Shown here piece after piece: positions 19,586-30,916 of a DNA stretch of 64,000 nucleotides (position 1 is the first letter of the stretch; the number at the start of each line of letters is the position of its first letter). The stretch lies in the NCBI GenBank assembly GCA_040388535.1, contig JAZKBR010000004.1, forward strand, positions 186,001 to 250,000, written 5' to 3'. Made by a program: the position numbers and the translations under genes. This DNA comes from Gemmatimonadota bacterium (GTDB lineage Bacteria; Gemmatimonadota; Gemmatimonadetes; Gemmatimonadales; GWC2-71-9). The notes under the pieces were generated by a model. The model saw only the letters and a list, made by a program, of their open reading frames with translations. It had not been told where the DNA came from and made no database searches.

Positions 19586-20814
19586 AGGCGCTCCAGCAAG
19601 GCGATGCTTTCAAGATGCGCGGTCTGAGGGAACTGATCGAAAGCCGCGACATGCACCAGCCGGTACTGTCCAGCAAGTCTGCTGATGTCGCGGGCAAGGG
19701 TCGCCGCGTCGCACGAAATGTAGGCGACGAGCCGCGCTCCCGAGCCGCCGATCGCGGTGGTAACGGCGATGTCCATCCCGGTGCGTGGCGGATTGGTGAT
19801 GATGGCACCTGGCGGCTTCAATTCCGGAATTCGCTCCTCGGCGCGCCCCGCCAGTCGCCTTGCGCCGGCTGGCCCGACCCGCTCGGCATACGCGACTGCA
19901 CGCGCATCCAGCTCGATGCTCTCGACCGAGGCGCCTCGTGCCTGCAGAGCCGCCGTGGTTTCACCGACACCGGCGTACAAATCCCAGACGTGTACCCCGC
20001 CGACATTGCCAAGGGCATCAAGGGCCGTCTCGCGCACCAGCCGGCCCATCGCAGGATGGATCTGCTCGAAGACTGTTGCCGGCCACGGATCAAGGCTCCC
20101 GGCCACTGCGCGTGGTGCGCCGCCTTCGGGATGCCACCAGACAACGGCCTCGACGCCCGCCGCCTTGAGGCGTGCATGCAGCTTGCCGCCGTGACGCCAC
20201 GCTTCATCGCCATCAGTTCGCACCACGACGTGCAGCGAATCGTCGCGATCGCGGCGCAGGACGATACGTGTGGCGTTGGCTGGCAGTGTGGTGCGCGCCG
20301 ACCGCAGGGCCTGGTGCAACCGACGCACAGCCGGCTCGGCCAGCAGGCAGTCGCGCACATCGAAGACGCGCGTGGCATCGCCAACGCGGTAGTAGCCGAT
20401 GGCACCCTTGGAAACAGCGAAAGTCACCTTGGCGCGGTAACCGAGTTGCACCGGGGATGGCGTCACGGCGGGATCGGCAACATCAAGCTTCGCGATCCGT
20501 CGCAGGGCATCGCCCGCGTTGCGCGCCTTGACCTCGCGCTGCAATTCCGGGGTGAGATGCATCAACTGGCAGCCACCGCACCGATCGACGACGTAATGCG
20601 GGCACGGCGGCGTGACCCGGCCAGGACCGTGGGTCAGGATCTCGGCGATCTCCGCACGGGCAAATCGGGCGTGGGTCCGCACCGAACGCAGTTGCAGCCG
20701 GTCGCCAGGCGCCGCGCGCGGAATGAAGACCGTTCGGCCATCGTCGAGCGTGGCCACCCCGTCACCGCCAGCAGCAATCCCCCGGACCATCACTTCCGGC
20801 AATGCCGAACTCAC
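19582..20814 (-). CDS. RlmD/RumA-type rRNA uracil-C5 methyltransferase
   Basis: SAM-dependent methyltransferase of the TrmA/RlmCD family, which makes 5-methyluridine in 23S rRNA or tRNA. The GTG at 20814 overlaps the accC stop (GTGA) and gives 410 residues. Features in order: a TRAM-like N-terminal domain (RGIAAGGDGVATLDDGRTVFIPRAAPGD), iron-sulfur cysteines C71, C79, C82 and C156, the SAM motif WDLYAGVGETTAAL, the ITNPPRTGMD motif, and the catalytic Cys in YISCDAATLARDI, with FPQTAHLESIALLERL at the end. Which rRNA position is modified cannot be told from sequence alone. Oddly placed between carboxylase genes. Confidence 0.9.
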   Translation of the reverse strand: MSSALPEVMVRGIAAGGDGVATLDDGRTVFIPRAAPGDRLQLRSVRTHARFARAEIAEILTHGPGRVTPPCPHYVVDRCGGCQLMHLTPELQREVKARNAGDALRRIAKLDVADPAVTPSPVQLGYRAKVTFAVSKGAIGYYRVGDATRVFDVRDCLLAEPAVRRLHQALRSARTTLPANATRIVLRRDRDDSLHVVVRTDGDEAWRHGGKLHARLKAAGVEAVVWWHPEGGAPRAVAGSLDPWPATVFEQIHPAMGRLVRETALDALGNVGGVHVWDLYAGVGETTAALQARGASVESIELDARAVAYAERVGPAGARRLAGRAEERIPELKPPGAIITNPPRTGMDIAVTTAIGGSGARLVAYISCDAATLARDISRLAGQYRLVHVAAFDQFPQTAHLESIALLERL

Positions 20815-22343
20815 CGAAGCCCTTCCCGGCGTGCGACGTCGCGCCACCGCGAGCCCGCAGCCGGGACACTTCCCATCGCGCCAGTCGTTGCCTCGCCCAC
20901 GAGGGGGCGTCGGGTGCCGCGTCGTTCGTGCTCAAGTAGTGCCGCCGCAATCGCCAGGCGCTGGAGGGTTGGCTCGTCTTCTTCGCTGGTAAGCAAGTCG
21001 GGGCGCCGCTCGAGAAACTGGATGTCGATGTTGCCAGCGACAAAATCGGCGTCGTTGAAGAGTCGCCGGTGGAACGGAACATTGGTTGCCACGCCGACCA
21101 CGACAAGTTCATCGAGTGCGCGGCGCATCGCTTCGATCGCGCGCTTCCGATCGGCTCCACGGACGATCAGCTTCGCCAGCATCGAGTCGTAGTAGAGGGT
21201 GACTTCGCTGCCGCTTTCGACGCCGCTGTCCCAGCGCACACCCGCACCGCCCGGTGCGCGCAGCCAGCGGATCACGCCGGAACTCGGCAGCAACCCATTC
21301 GACGGGTCTTCGCTCGTGATGCGGCACTCGATCGACCAGCCACGTGGTTGGAGCGGGCCGTGGGGAATCGACATCGCGTCGCCTCTGGCAATGCGAAGCT
21401 GCTCGCGCACGAGGTCGACGCCGTAGACTTCCTCGGTCACCGGATGCTCGACCTGGATCCGGGTGTTCATCTCGAGGAAGTAGAAGGAGCCGTCTGCGGC
21501 TAGCAGGAACTCGCAGGTACCGGCACCGCGGTAGCCCACGGCTTGTGCCGCCGCTACTGCGGCCGCTCCCATCCGTTCGCGAAGCGCCGGGTCAACAGCC
21601 ACCGATGGCGCTTCTTCGACCAGCTTCTGGTGGCGGCGTTGCACCGAACATTCGCGCTCACCCACGTGAATCGTGCGCTCGTGATCGGCCAGCACCTGGA
21701 TCTCGACGTGCCGCGGCAGCTCGATGTATTTCTCGAGATAGACGCTGCCATCTCCGAAGGCCTTCAACGCTTCACTCGCGGCAGTCGTCAGGGCCGAGGG
21801 GAGTTCGGCGGGCTCCCGCACCACGCGCATTCCCTTCCCGCCGCCGCCGGCCGCAGCCTTCACGAGCACCGGGTAACCGAGTTCAGCGGCGAGGGTGCCA
21901 GCGATGATCGGGTCGGTGAGCGGAGCGACGGCGCCGGGAACGATCGGCACACCCGCCGCGGCCATCAATCGACGGGCACTTGTCTTGTCGCCCATCGCGG
22001 CGATGGCGCTCGCGGGCGGGCCGATGAAGATCAGCCCCGCGTCGACGACCGCTTGCGCGAACGCCGCGCGTTCGGAAAGGAAACCGTAACCCGGGTGAAT
22101 CGCGTCGGCGCCGGCGAACCGGGCCGCGGTCAGCAGTCGGTCGATGTCGAGATAGCTCTGGGCCGGCGGGGCGGCGCCGATATGCACGGCGATATCGGCC
22201 GCGCGAACAAACGGGGCGTGGCGATCGGCATCGGAGTAGACCGCGACCGCCTCGAGTCCCTCATCGTGGCAGGCGCGGATGATGCGCAGCGCGATCTCGC
22301 CTCGATTGGCAATCAGGACCCGTCGGATGATGCCTGCAGTCAT
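20811..22343 (-). CDS. accC: Biotin carboxylase subunit of an acyl-CoA carboxylase
   Basis: ATP-grasp enzyme that carboxylates biotin using bicarbonate. It has 510 residues, about 60 more than a stand-alone AccC. It shows RVLIANRGEIALRIIRACHDEG at the start, IHPGYGFLSE, the glycine loop KAAAGGGGKGMRVV, ECSVQRRHQKLVEEAPS, FLEMNTRIQVEHPVTEEVYGVDLV and the BC C-terminal domain with YYDSMLAKLIVRG. The extra C-terminal stretch (GTRRPLVGEATTGAM..) has no biotinyl motif; the carrier is encoded separately two genes on. Coupled by ATGA to the upstream TPR-like gene. Confidence 0.93.
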   Translation of the reverse strand: MTAGIIRRVLIANRGEIALRIIRACHDEGLEAVAVYSDADRHAPFVRAADIAVHIGAAPPAQSYLDIDRLLTAARFAGADAIHPGYGFLSERAAFAQAVVDAGLIFIGPPASAIAAMGDKTSARRLMAAAGVPIVPGAVAPLTDPIIAGTLAAELGYPVLVKAAAGGGGKGMRVVREPAELPSALTTAASEALKAFGDGSVYLEKYIELPRHVEIQVLADHERTIHVGERECSVQRRHQKLVEEAPSVAVDPALRERMGAAAVAAAQAVGYRGAGTCEFLLAADGSFYFLEMNTRIQVEHPVTEEVYGVDLVREQLRIARGDAMSIPHGPLQPRGWSIECRITSEDPSNGLLPSSGVIRWLRAPGGAGVRWDSGVESGSEVTLYYDSMLAKLIVRGADRKRAIEAMRRALDELVVVGVATNVPFHRRLFNDADFVAGNIDIQFLERRPDLLTSEEDEPTLQRLAIAAALLEHERRGTRRPLVGEATTGAMGSVPAAGSRWRDVARREGLR

Positions 22344-23349
22344 CGCGGGCAGGATGCGATGGTCGGCAGGCCCTGCGCGTCGCTCGCCGCAAAGAGCGAC
22401 TGGCAGAGCGACTGGTTGCGACGCGCTGCAAGATCGTAGATGTCGCGGACGGCTTCACTCCAGACGGAGCCCGCGAGCCCGGCCCGTGCCAGCTGATGCA
22501 CGCTCAGGGCCTCTTCGCCCTTGATGGCCGCGGGACCTGCGGTCAGCACCAGCCGTACGGCGCGCCATTCCAGCGCCGGGGCCGTGACGGAATCCACTGA
22601 TGGCGTGAGGCAGATCGGGCGATTGACGCTGGCCCGCAACAGCGCGATCGGCAATTCGGCAGTGGAATCCACATCGAGTGCGCGCGCCATGGCATTCCGG
22701 TACCGCGAGTCCCACGAGTAGAGATCGGGGCGCAGCAGGATCAGGTCGGGGCGCGACCCTTCGAGAAGGCGAGTGCCCCACGCGGAGGCCGTCTCGACCA
22801 TCGACCCGGTCACCAGTACTCCGCCACGTGGGCACGAGGCGAGGAGATTGCGCCCGAGTTCACTCAGCACACCCGGGAGCGGCACTTCGTCCGGCGCGAG
22901 CCCGCGACCAACAGCTTCGACCCAGCCACTCTGCTCGACGCGATTGGTGATGCGCTCCACCGCGGCAAGTACCCGATGCACGTTGCCGGAATCCGTCATC
23001 AACTGCTGGGACTGCTCGAACGCCGCCCCTGCAAAGTCGAGAAGCAACGGACCCGACGGTTCTGCCTGATGCCCTTCGCGGTGCCACCGTTGGGCGTCCG
23101 CGAGATAGATCCGGCCAAGAAAGAGCCAGGCGCGACCGTCGTTCGGTTGCTCGGCGAGATGCTGACCGAGGAGGTCCGTCGCGGCCGCGCGACGCCCATC
23201 CCGGAGGAGCACTTCCGCACGCTGTACCGCACTCCCGTTCGCCGTGGTGGCTACCACGGGAGTCTGGGCCGCACTCGCAGCGACGCCGACTCCGGTGATC
23301 ACCAGGAGGGCAAGGCTCGCACGCAAGCTACCGCGCAACAGGAGAGGGT

Positions 23350-23365
<16 letters not shown>
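22340..23365 (-). CDS. Exported TPR-like protein of unknown function
   Basis: I do not recognise this 341-residue protein. It has a clear signal peptide (basic start, then [17 protein letters not shown], probable cut around residue 32-34). A helical tetratricopeptide-like repeat follows at roughly 46-95 ([45 protein letters not shown]). The central part contains [25 protein letters not shown], resembling nothing I can name. Cys residues occur in pairs consistent with export. It overlaps the end of pccB by 16 nt and is coupled to accC by ATGA, so it is made with the carboxylase although it should leave the cytoplasm. Confidence 0.8.
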
Positions 23366-24903
<1,538 letters not shown>

Positions 24904-24981
24904 GGTGACCGGAATCTAGCCACGGCGGCGGATACGGGAGTCCCCCTCAGAAATCGCCGCCCGCAACCGACAACATCTTCC

Positions 24982-26937
24982 ATGAATACCCCTCTTCCGG
25001 GCTCGGGAGCGTCATCCCCACCGCCAGGCGAGAACTGGGGGCGCTGGAACGCGCTCACGGTTCTCGGACTCGTCCTTCTGATGGCCCTCTCGCGCGGGGG
25101 GGCCCTCAAGGTGCATGGCCCCGTCGCCCTGATGGGGATGGTCCTGGTCGTTTCGGGCACCTGGGCGCTGTTGTCCGTCCGGCGGCACGATCGTCATCTT
25201 CGCGCGGCGCTTGCACTCGACGAAGAGCGGCTCCGGCGGACGATCGACGACGCTCCGATCGGCTTGGCGCTCGTGGGGCTGGACGGCCGCTTTCATCGGG
25301 TCAACGCCACGCTCTGTCAGATCGCGGGCTACAGCTCCGAGGAGCTGCTGCAGAAGCGTTTTCACGACATCACCATCGCCGAGGACCTCCCGGGCGACGT
25401 GACACTCCTCGAGCGCACCCTGGCCGGTGAGATCCCGGGCTACACCCTCGAAAAGCACTATCGCCACCGGGACGGACATCCCGTCCCGATCGAGTTGCAC
25501 GTGTCGCTCGTGCGTGGAATGCACGACGAGCCACAGCACTTCATCTCGCAGGTCGTCGACCTCACCGAGCGACGCCGCAGTGAAGCGGCACTCCGGCAGA
25601 GTGAACGCGAATTCGCCACGCTGGCGCGCAATGCCGACGACCAGATCATCCGGTATGATGCCGAGGATCGCTATCTCTACGCCAATCCTGCGGCGCTCGC
25701 CATCGTCCGTCGCGACCTGGCCGACGTCGTCGGACGCTCGCACGCGGAGCTGGGCATTCCTCCCGCCGTTGCTGCCGAGTGGCAGGAGCGGAACGCCGAA
25801 GTGCGTGCCCGCCGCGAGACCGTGGAACGCGAAGTCAGTGTGCCACGCCCTGAGGGCCAGCGCATCTTCGCGTCGAAGGCCACGCCGGAATACGACAGCT
25901 CCGGACGGATGACGTCGATCCTGGTCGTCGCGCGGGACGTGACCGATGCGCGTCGTGCCGAAGCGGCACTGCGCCGCCAGGAAGCTCGTTTCGCGGCCCT
26001 CGTGGAGGATGCCGACGATCCCATCGTGCGCTACGACGGGCAGCTCCGCATCGCTTACATGAACAACGCCATGGGCCGCGTGATTGGCCGGCCCGCCGTG
26101 AGCACGGTCGGGCAGCCTGTGGGAGCCTTCACACCGGACCCGCTCCTCAAGGCACAGTGGATGGCCAAGGTCGGCGAAGTATTCAACTCTGGCCAGAGCG
26201 ACTCGTTCGATTTTTCGATGCACACCGCCGATGGGTCATACCGGCGCTTCGCCTGCCGCTTCACGGCAGAACTCGGGAGCGATGGCCGGCCGGTTGGTGT
26301 CTTCGCGATCGCCCGCGACTTCACTGCACAACACCTGATCGAGACGACCCTGCGTCACCGCGACGAGGAACTGTCGGCGCTGCTCAAGAGCGCCGAAGAT
26401 GTGATCTCGACCTTTGATCGCTCGTGTCGCCATATCTTCGTCAACTCCTCGGTAAAGCTCGCCACCGGCTTTCCGCCGGAGCACTTCATCGGTCGCACCC
26501 TGACCGAAGCCGGTATGCCGCGGCCGCTGGTCGAGCAGTGGGAGAGGGAGATCACTACGGTTTTCGAGAGCGGCAAGCCTGCCTCGGCCGAATTCGCCTT
26601 CCCTTCCCCGGTTGGCCTGCTCCACGTCCTCTCGCGGCTTTCACCGATCCGGGATGCCGACGGGAACGTGGAGTCCGTGCTGGTGATTTCGCGCAACCTG
26701 ACCGAGAAGAAACGGGCCGAACTGGAGCGCGAGGAGCTGCTCGAGAAGCTGACTCGAAGCCAGGCCGCCGTGAAGACCCTCAAGGGCTTGCTGCCGACCT
26801 GCGCCTGGTGTCACAAGATTCGCGATGAGCGTGGCGAGTGGGAACAGATGGAGAGCTACATCTCGCGAAAGACGGACGCCGAGTTCAGTCACGGACTCTG
26901 TCCGTCGTGCGCGGTCACGGTCCTCGAGACACCCTAG
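24982..26937 (+). CDS. Membrane-anchored multi-PAS sensor with cysteine-rich C-terminal motif, no kinase domain
   Basis: 651 residues from the ATG at 24982 (the frame is open further upstream only as an antisense shadow of pccB). Two membrane helices (about 24-40 and 46-64) are followed by four PAS domains in tandem (starting near 83, 202, 325 and 448; first RTIDDAPIGLALVGLDGRFHRVN), each closed by a PAC-type DLTERRRSEAAL or similar. A short coiled coil (ERAELEREELLEKLTRSQAAVKTL-like) leads to LPTCAWCHKIRDERGEW...SHGLCPSC with C607, C610, C640 and C643, a motif often seen after PAS domains in soil bacteria and probably metal-binding. There is no histidine kinase, GGDEF or other output domain, so it probably signals through a partner. 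Confidence 0.85.
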   Translation: MNTPLPGSGASSPPPGENWGRWNALTVLGLVLLMALSRGGALKVHGPVALMGMVLVVSGTWALLSVRRHDRHLRAALALDEERLRRTIDDAPIGLALVGLDGRFHRVNATLCQIAGYSSEELLQKRFHDITIAEDLPGDVTLLERTLAGEIPGYTLEKHYRHRDGHPVPIELHVSLVRGMHDEPQHFISQVVDLTERRRSEAALRQSEREFATLARNADDQIIRYDAEDRYLYANPAALAIVRRDLADVVGRSHAELGIPPAVAAEWQERNAEVRARRETVEREVSVPRPEGQRIFASKATPEYDSSGRMTSILVVARDVTDARRAEAALRRQEARFAALVEDADDPIVRYDGQLRIAYMNNAMGRVIGRPAVSTVGQPVGAFTPDPLLKAQWMAKVGEVFNSGQSDSFDFSMHTADGSYRRFACRFTAELGSDGRPVGVFAIARDFTAQHLIETTLRHRDEELSALLKSAEDVISTFDRSCRHIFVNSSVKLATGFPPEHFIGRTLTEAGMPRPLVEQWEREITTVFESGKPASAEFAFPSPVGLLHVLSRLSPIRDADGNVESVLVISRNLTEKKRAELEREELLEKLTRSQAAVKTLKGLLPTCAWCHKIRDERGEWEQMESYISRKTDAEFSHGLCPSCAVTVLETP

Positions 26938-26962
26938 CAGTTCCAGCCACAATGGGAAGCGC

Positions 26963-26998
26963 CACGGGCGGCCTGGAATGTTCTCCAGACCGCCCGTG
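26963..26998. terminator. Bidirectional hairpin between the PAS sensor and rpsA
   Basis: CACGGGCGG (26963-26971) pairs with CCGCCCGTG (26990-26998); after one C-A mismatch the stem continues CTGGA/TCCAG, loop ATGTTC. The two genes converge here, so it can end both transcripts; the U-runs are short (TGTTTC on plus). Confidence 0.6.
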
Positions 26999-27022
26999 CT
27001 GTTTCAGCAACGCCCGGCGAGG

Positions 27023-28789
27023 TTACTCGCCGTTGTCCTCGGCGGCCTTCGCCGCTTCCGCTGCACGAGCGGCTTCGGCCACAGCGGCCGCGACCTGCTC
27101 GGGCGACGGGATGCCGTCTTCCGGGTATTCGATGATCGCCACCACCACGCGGTGATGGATCGGATCGACTTCGAGGATCCGGACGATCACCTGCTGCTGC
27201 AGGACGACCGCATCTTCCGGATTCTGTTCCTGGCCGATACCCATCTGCGAGACCGGGGCGAAGCCTTCGATGTCGTTGCCGAGATCGAGCACGATGCCCT
27301 TGTCGACCGGGCGGAGCACGGTGGCCCGGAGCTCGGTGCCGACCGGCAGCTTCTCGCCGATCGTGAGCCACGGATCATCGGTCGCCTGCTTCAGGCCGAG
27401 CGAGATGCGCTTGTTGTCGGAATCGATGTTGAGGATGATGACATCAACGCCATCGCCCTTCTTGACGACTTCCGACGGATGCTGCACGCGCTTGGTCCAC
27501 GACATGTCCGAGATGTGGATCAGGCCGTCGATGCCCGGCTCGATTTCGACGAACGCGCCGAACGAAGTCAGGTTGCGGACCTTGCCCGAGATGCGGGTGC
27601 CGACCGGGTACTTGAGCGGGAGGATCATCCACGGGTCCTGCTCGGTCTGCTTCATGCCGAGCGAGATCTTCTCTTCGCTCTCGTCGACCTTGAGCACCAC
27701 CGCGTCGATCGTCTCACCGATGGAGACAATCTTCGACGGATGACGGACGTTGCGGGTCCAGCTCATCTCGGAGATGTGCACCAGGCCTTCAATGCCCGGC
27801 TCCAGCTCGACGAAGGCGCCGTAGTTGGTGATCGAGACCACCTTGCCCTGCACGCGCGAACCGACCGGATACTTCTCGGCCACGTTCTGCCACGGGTAGG
27901 ACTGGAGCTGCTTCATCCCGAGCGAAATGCGCTCACGCTGCCAGTCGATGTCGAGGATCTTGACTTCGACTTCGCGGCCGATGCCGACCAGCTCGCTCGG
28001 ATGCGAGACGCGACCGTACGACATGTCGGTGATGTGGAGCAGGCCGTCGACGCCGCCGAGATCGATGAATGCACCGAAATCGGTGATGTTCTTGACGATG
28101 CCCTTCCGGACCTGACCGACTTCGAGCTCCTTCATCAGGTGCTCGCGCTTGTGCGCCCGCTCGTTCTCCAGTATGACACGGCGCGAGACGACGATGTTGC
28201 GCCGGCGCTTGTTGAGCTTGATGATCTTGAACTCGTAGGTCGAGCCGAGGAGTTCGTCAATGTTCGGCACCCGGCGCAGTGCGATCTGCGAGCCGGGGAG
28301 GAAGGCATCAACGCCCATCAGGTTCACCACGACACCACCCTTGATCTTCTTCATCAGGGTGCCCTCGACCGGCTGATCGGACTCGTGCGCCATCCGGATC
28401 TTCTCCCAGACGCGCATGAAGTCGGCCTTCTTCTTCGAGAGGACGACCGCGCCTTCCTGGTCTTCGAGGTGCTCGAGGAAGACCTCGACCTCATCGCCGA
28501 CCTGGAGATTCTGCGGGTCCTTGAACTCGTCGAGCGGGACCGAGCCTTCCGACTTGAAGCCGACGTCGAGGATGACGGCATTCTCGGTGACGCGGAGCAC
28601 CTTCGACTTGACGATCTCTCCCTCGGCGATCTGCGACATCGTCCCTTCGTACAGGGCGAGCATCGTCTCGTATTCGTCGTTGGAATAGTCTTCGTCGTAC
28701 AGGTCGGCGCGCACGCGCAGGCCGGTAGGCGTCGCGAACGGAATCGCGGCGGAAGTCGGGGTCTCGTCGGTGGTCATGGTATCAGACAT
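27023..28789 (-). CDS. rpsA: 30S ribosomal protein S1
   Basis: mRNA-binding ribosomal protein with six S1/OB domains, at roughly 55-125, 140-205, 225-295, 310-380, 397-467 and 484-550. The third to fifth repeat the signature ITDFGAFIDLGGVDGLLHITDMSYGRVSHPSE. It has 588 residues, as in proteobacterial S1. The start is the ATG at 28789, or the second ATG at 28777. The last 25 residues are Ala/Glu-rich (AAAVAEAARAAEAAKAAEDNGE). It follows aroA-cmk, as in many bacteria, but has its own promoter. Confidence 0.96.
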   Translation of the reverse strand: MSDTMTTDETPTSAAIPFATPTGLRVRADLYDEDYSNDEYETMLALYEGTMSQIAEGEIVKSKVLRVTENAVILDVGFKSEGSVPLDEFKDPQNLQVGDEVEVFLEHLEDQEGAVVLSKKKADFMRVWEKIRMAHESDQPVEGTLMKKIKGGVVVNLMGVDAFLPGSQIALRRVPNIDELLGSTYEFKIIKLNKRRRNIVVSRRVILENERAHKREHLMKELEVGQVRKGIVKNITDFGAFIDLGGVDGLLHITDMSYGRVSHPSELVGIGREVEVKILDIDWQRERISLGMKQLQSYPWQNVAEKYPVGSRVQGKVVSITNYGAFVELEPGIEGLVHISEMSWTRNVRHPSKIVSIGETIDAVVLKVDESEEKISLGMKQTEQDPWMILPLKYPVGTRISGKVRNLTSFGAFVEIEPGIDGLIHISDMSWTKRVQHPSEVVKKGDGVDVIILNIDSDNKRISLGLKQATDDPWLTIGEKLPVGTELRATVLRPVDKGIVLDLGNDIEGFAPVSQMGIGQEQNPEDAVVLQQQVIVRILEVDPIHHRVVVAIIEYPEDGIPSPEQVAAAVAEAARAAEAAKAAEDNGE

Positions 28790-28895
28790 TCGGGTAGGGT
28801 CCTGGAACTGCGACTGCGGGAAGCCGCGCGACGTTCCGCACGGGGCGAGGAGGGTTCCTCGAAGGCGGCCCGAAACGGTTTCAGGCCAGCCTTCA

Positions 28896-28924
28896 AGAAT
28901 AGCGTCCCGTCAGGCGGGCAGCAA
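28896..28924 (-). promoter_or_regulatory. Probable sigma70 promoter of rpsA
   Basis: On the minus strand TTGCTG (28919-28924), 17-nt spacer, TATTCT (28896-28901). It overlaps the last codons of cmk and leaves a leader of about 100 nt before rpsA, long enough for autoregulation by S1. Confidence 0.5.
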
Positions 28925-29590
28925 CCCGCGATCCCGCGCCAGCCCGACGATTCGCTCGACCTGCTGGCCCAGCGTGAGGGCCGTGCTGTCGACCAGGACG
29001 GCGTCGGGGGCCTGGACCAGGGGCGCCACCGGCCGGGCCGCATCGCGGCGGTCGCGCTCGGCCAGGGTCGCGGCCTCTCGGAGGAGCTGGCCGGCGTCCA
29101 CCTGGTCGCCCCGCTGCAGCAATCTCCGCAGCGCCCGGGCTTCCGGGGAGGCAGTGAGGAAGACCTTGAGAGGGGCGTCCGGAAAGACGACAGAGCCGAT
29201 ATCGCGGCCATCCAGGACCGCTCCCCCGGCCGCCGCCACCCCGGACCGCAATTGCTGATTGACCCAGTCGCGCAGGAGTGGGTGGCCCGCCACCCTCGAG
29301 GCCCCCGCGCTCACTTCCGGGGTCCGCAAGATTTGATCAATGTCTCGTCCGGCCGCCCGCACCTCCAGGGCGCCACCGATGTGTTCCAGGGCGATCCCGG
29401 CCTTGATCGCGGCGCGAAGGATCCGCTCGGGATCCTCGGTCCCTTCTTCCAGCGACACCCAGGCGAGAGCCCGATAGAGAGCGCCGGTATCGACGTGGGT
29501 CAGGCCGAGCCGGGCCGCGACTGCCGCGCCTGTGCTCGATTTGCCTGACGCGGACGGCCCATCGATCGCCACCACGCGAACGGCGGTCAC
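28910..29590 (-). CDS. cmk: Cytidylate kinase
   Basis: Phosphorylates CMP and dCMP. The GTG at 29590 shares GTGA with the aroA stop and begins VTAVRVVAIDGPSASGKSS, placing the P-loop at 11-19 and giving 226 residues, the normal size. Other blocks: LTHVDTGALYRALAW, DGRDIGSVVFPDAPLKVFLTASPEARALRR and APDAVLVDSTALTLGQQVERI. The frame stays open upstream to 29920 as arginine/glycine-rich sequence antisense to nothing useful; not used. Confidence 0.96.
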   Translation of the reverse strand: MTAVRVVAIDGPSASGKSSTGAAVAARLGLTHVDTGALYRALAWVSLEEGTEDPERILRAAIKAGIALEHIGGALEVRAAGRDIDQILRTPEVSAGASRVAGHPLLRDWVNQQLRSGVAAAGGAVLDGRDIGSVVFPDAPLKVFLTASPEARALRRLLQRGDQVDAGQLLREAATLAERDRRDAARPVAPLVQAPDAVLVDSTALTLGQQVERIVGLARDRGLLPA

Positions 29591-30864
29591 GCAGCAACCT
29601 GTGACAGCCGCTCGAGTGCGTCGGCAAAGCCGGGAAAGGACACGGCGGCGCAGGCCGGGTCGTCGATGTCGATCCGCGAACCCGCGCCGCGGCCGAGAAC
29701 CGCAAAGGCCATCGCAATCCGGTGGTCGCCGCCGGTGACCACCCGGCCGGCGAGAGGTGCCTCGCTTCCCACCACCACCAGATCGTTCCCTTCTGCGGCT
29801 GCGGAGACCCCGACCGCTCTCAGGTTGCTGACCATCAAGGCCAATCGATCGCTTTCCTTCACGCGGAGCTCCTCGACCGAACGGAAGCGGGAAGTCCCCG
29901 AGGCCCTCGCCGCGAGGCATGCCAGAATGGGAATCTCGTCTATCACGCCAGGGATAGCTCCGGCCGGCACATCGACGGCACTGAGCCGGGAAGCGACGGC
30001 AACCAGATCTCCCATCGGTTCCCCAAGCGGTGTGTGGACCCCCTCCGCCGTGACCCTCCCCCCCATCTGTCGCATGATGTCGAGGAATCCGATTCTGGAC
30101 GGATTCAGCCCGACGCCGGTTATCCGAATCTCACCCGACTCGGCCAGCAAGGCGGCCGCGACGAGGAAGGCGGCCGAGGAGGGGTCGCCTGGGACGGCCA
30201 GTTCGAAAGGGACCAGGCGGCCCGTCGGGGCGAAGCGCAGGATTCCTTCGCGCGACGCCACTTCGAAGCCGAAGTGCTGGAGCAGCCGCTCCGTGTGGTC
30301 GCGGGTGGGAGCCGGTTCGTGCAGAGTGACTTCCACGCCGCCGGTCAGGCCGGCCAGCAACAAGGCGCTCTTGATCTGGGCCGAGGCGACTGGCATCTGC
30401 CAATCGAGCGGGGCAAGGCTTCCGCCCGTAATCCGGAGCGGCAAGCCGTCTCGCCCCCCATCGTCGATGGAGGCCCCCATCTGCATCAGGGGTCCGGTGA
30501 CCCTGCGCATGGGCCGGCGGCGAAGTGACCCATCGCCAGTCAGCGTCGCCGGGAAGGGGTGGCCGGCCAGCAGCCCGAGCATCAGGCGGGTTGTGGTCCC
30601 GGAATTGCCGCACTGGAGCGCGCTGGGCGGGGGTGAGAAGCGTGGGTTTCCCCGCACCCTGACGGATGTTCCGGTTCGCACGGGCGAAATGCGAGCCCCG
30701 AGCAGCCGGAGGACGGCGGCAGTCGAGCGCGCGTCGAGCGAGGTGAGCGCCCCGGTGATCCGGGACTCCCCCGGAGCGAGCGCGGCGAGCATCAGGGCAC
30801 GATGCGTGATGCTCTTGTCACCGGGGACAGTATGCGACCCGGCGACGCGTTCCCGAGGGGCCAT
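29587..30864 (-). CDS. aroA: 3-phosphoshikimate 1-carboxyvinyltransferase (EPSP synthase)
   Basis: Shikimate-pathway step joining shikimate-3-phosphate and PEP. From the ATG at 30864 it has 425 residues: HTVPGDKSITHRALMLAALAPGES at the start, LQCGNSGTTTRLMLGLLAGHPF, LTGDGSLRRRPMRRV, and RVKESDRLALMVSNLRAVG with DHRIAMAFAVLG near the end, all class I EPSP synthase blocks. An in-frame TTG at 30945 lies inside the -35 box of a good promoter, so the shorter start is preferred. Operon aroA-cmk. Confidence 0.95.
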   Translation of the reverse strand: MAPRERVAGSHTVPGDKSITHRALMLAALAPGESRITGALTSLDARSTAAVLRLLGARISPVRTGTSVRVRGNPRFSPPPSALQCGNSGTTTRLMLGLLAGHPFPATLTGDGSLRRRPMRRVTGPLMQMGASIDDGGRDGLPLRITGGSLAPLDWQMPVASAQIKSALLLAGLTGGVEVTLHEPAPTRDHTERLLQHFGFEVASREGILRFAPTGRLVPFELAVPGDPSSAAFLVAAALLAESGEIRITGVGLNPSRIGFLDIMRQMGGRVTAEGVHTPLGEPMGDLVAVASRLSAVDVPAGAIPGVIDEIPILACLAARASGTSRFRSVEELRVKESDRLALMVSNLRAVGVSAAAEGNDLVVVGSEAPLAGRVVTGGDHRIAMAFAVLGRGAGSRIDIDDPACAAVSFPGFADALERLSQVAA

Positions 30865-30916
30865 GAAGGGGATGGTGCTCCCGAAGAAGACGTCAGGGGT
30901 GAAATCGAGCCACGGA

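Noticed and set aside
26825-29548. Long plus-strand open frame of about 900 codons opposite rpsA and cmk
   Set aside because: Antisense shadow typical of high-GC coding sequence; the minus strand encodes full-length S1 and Cmk with all motifs.
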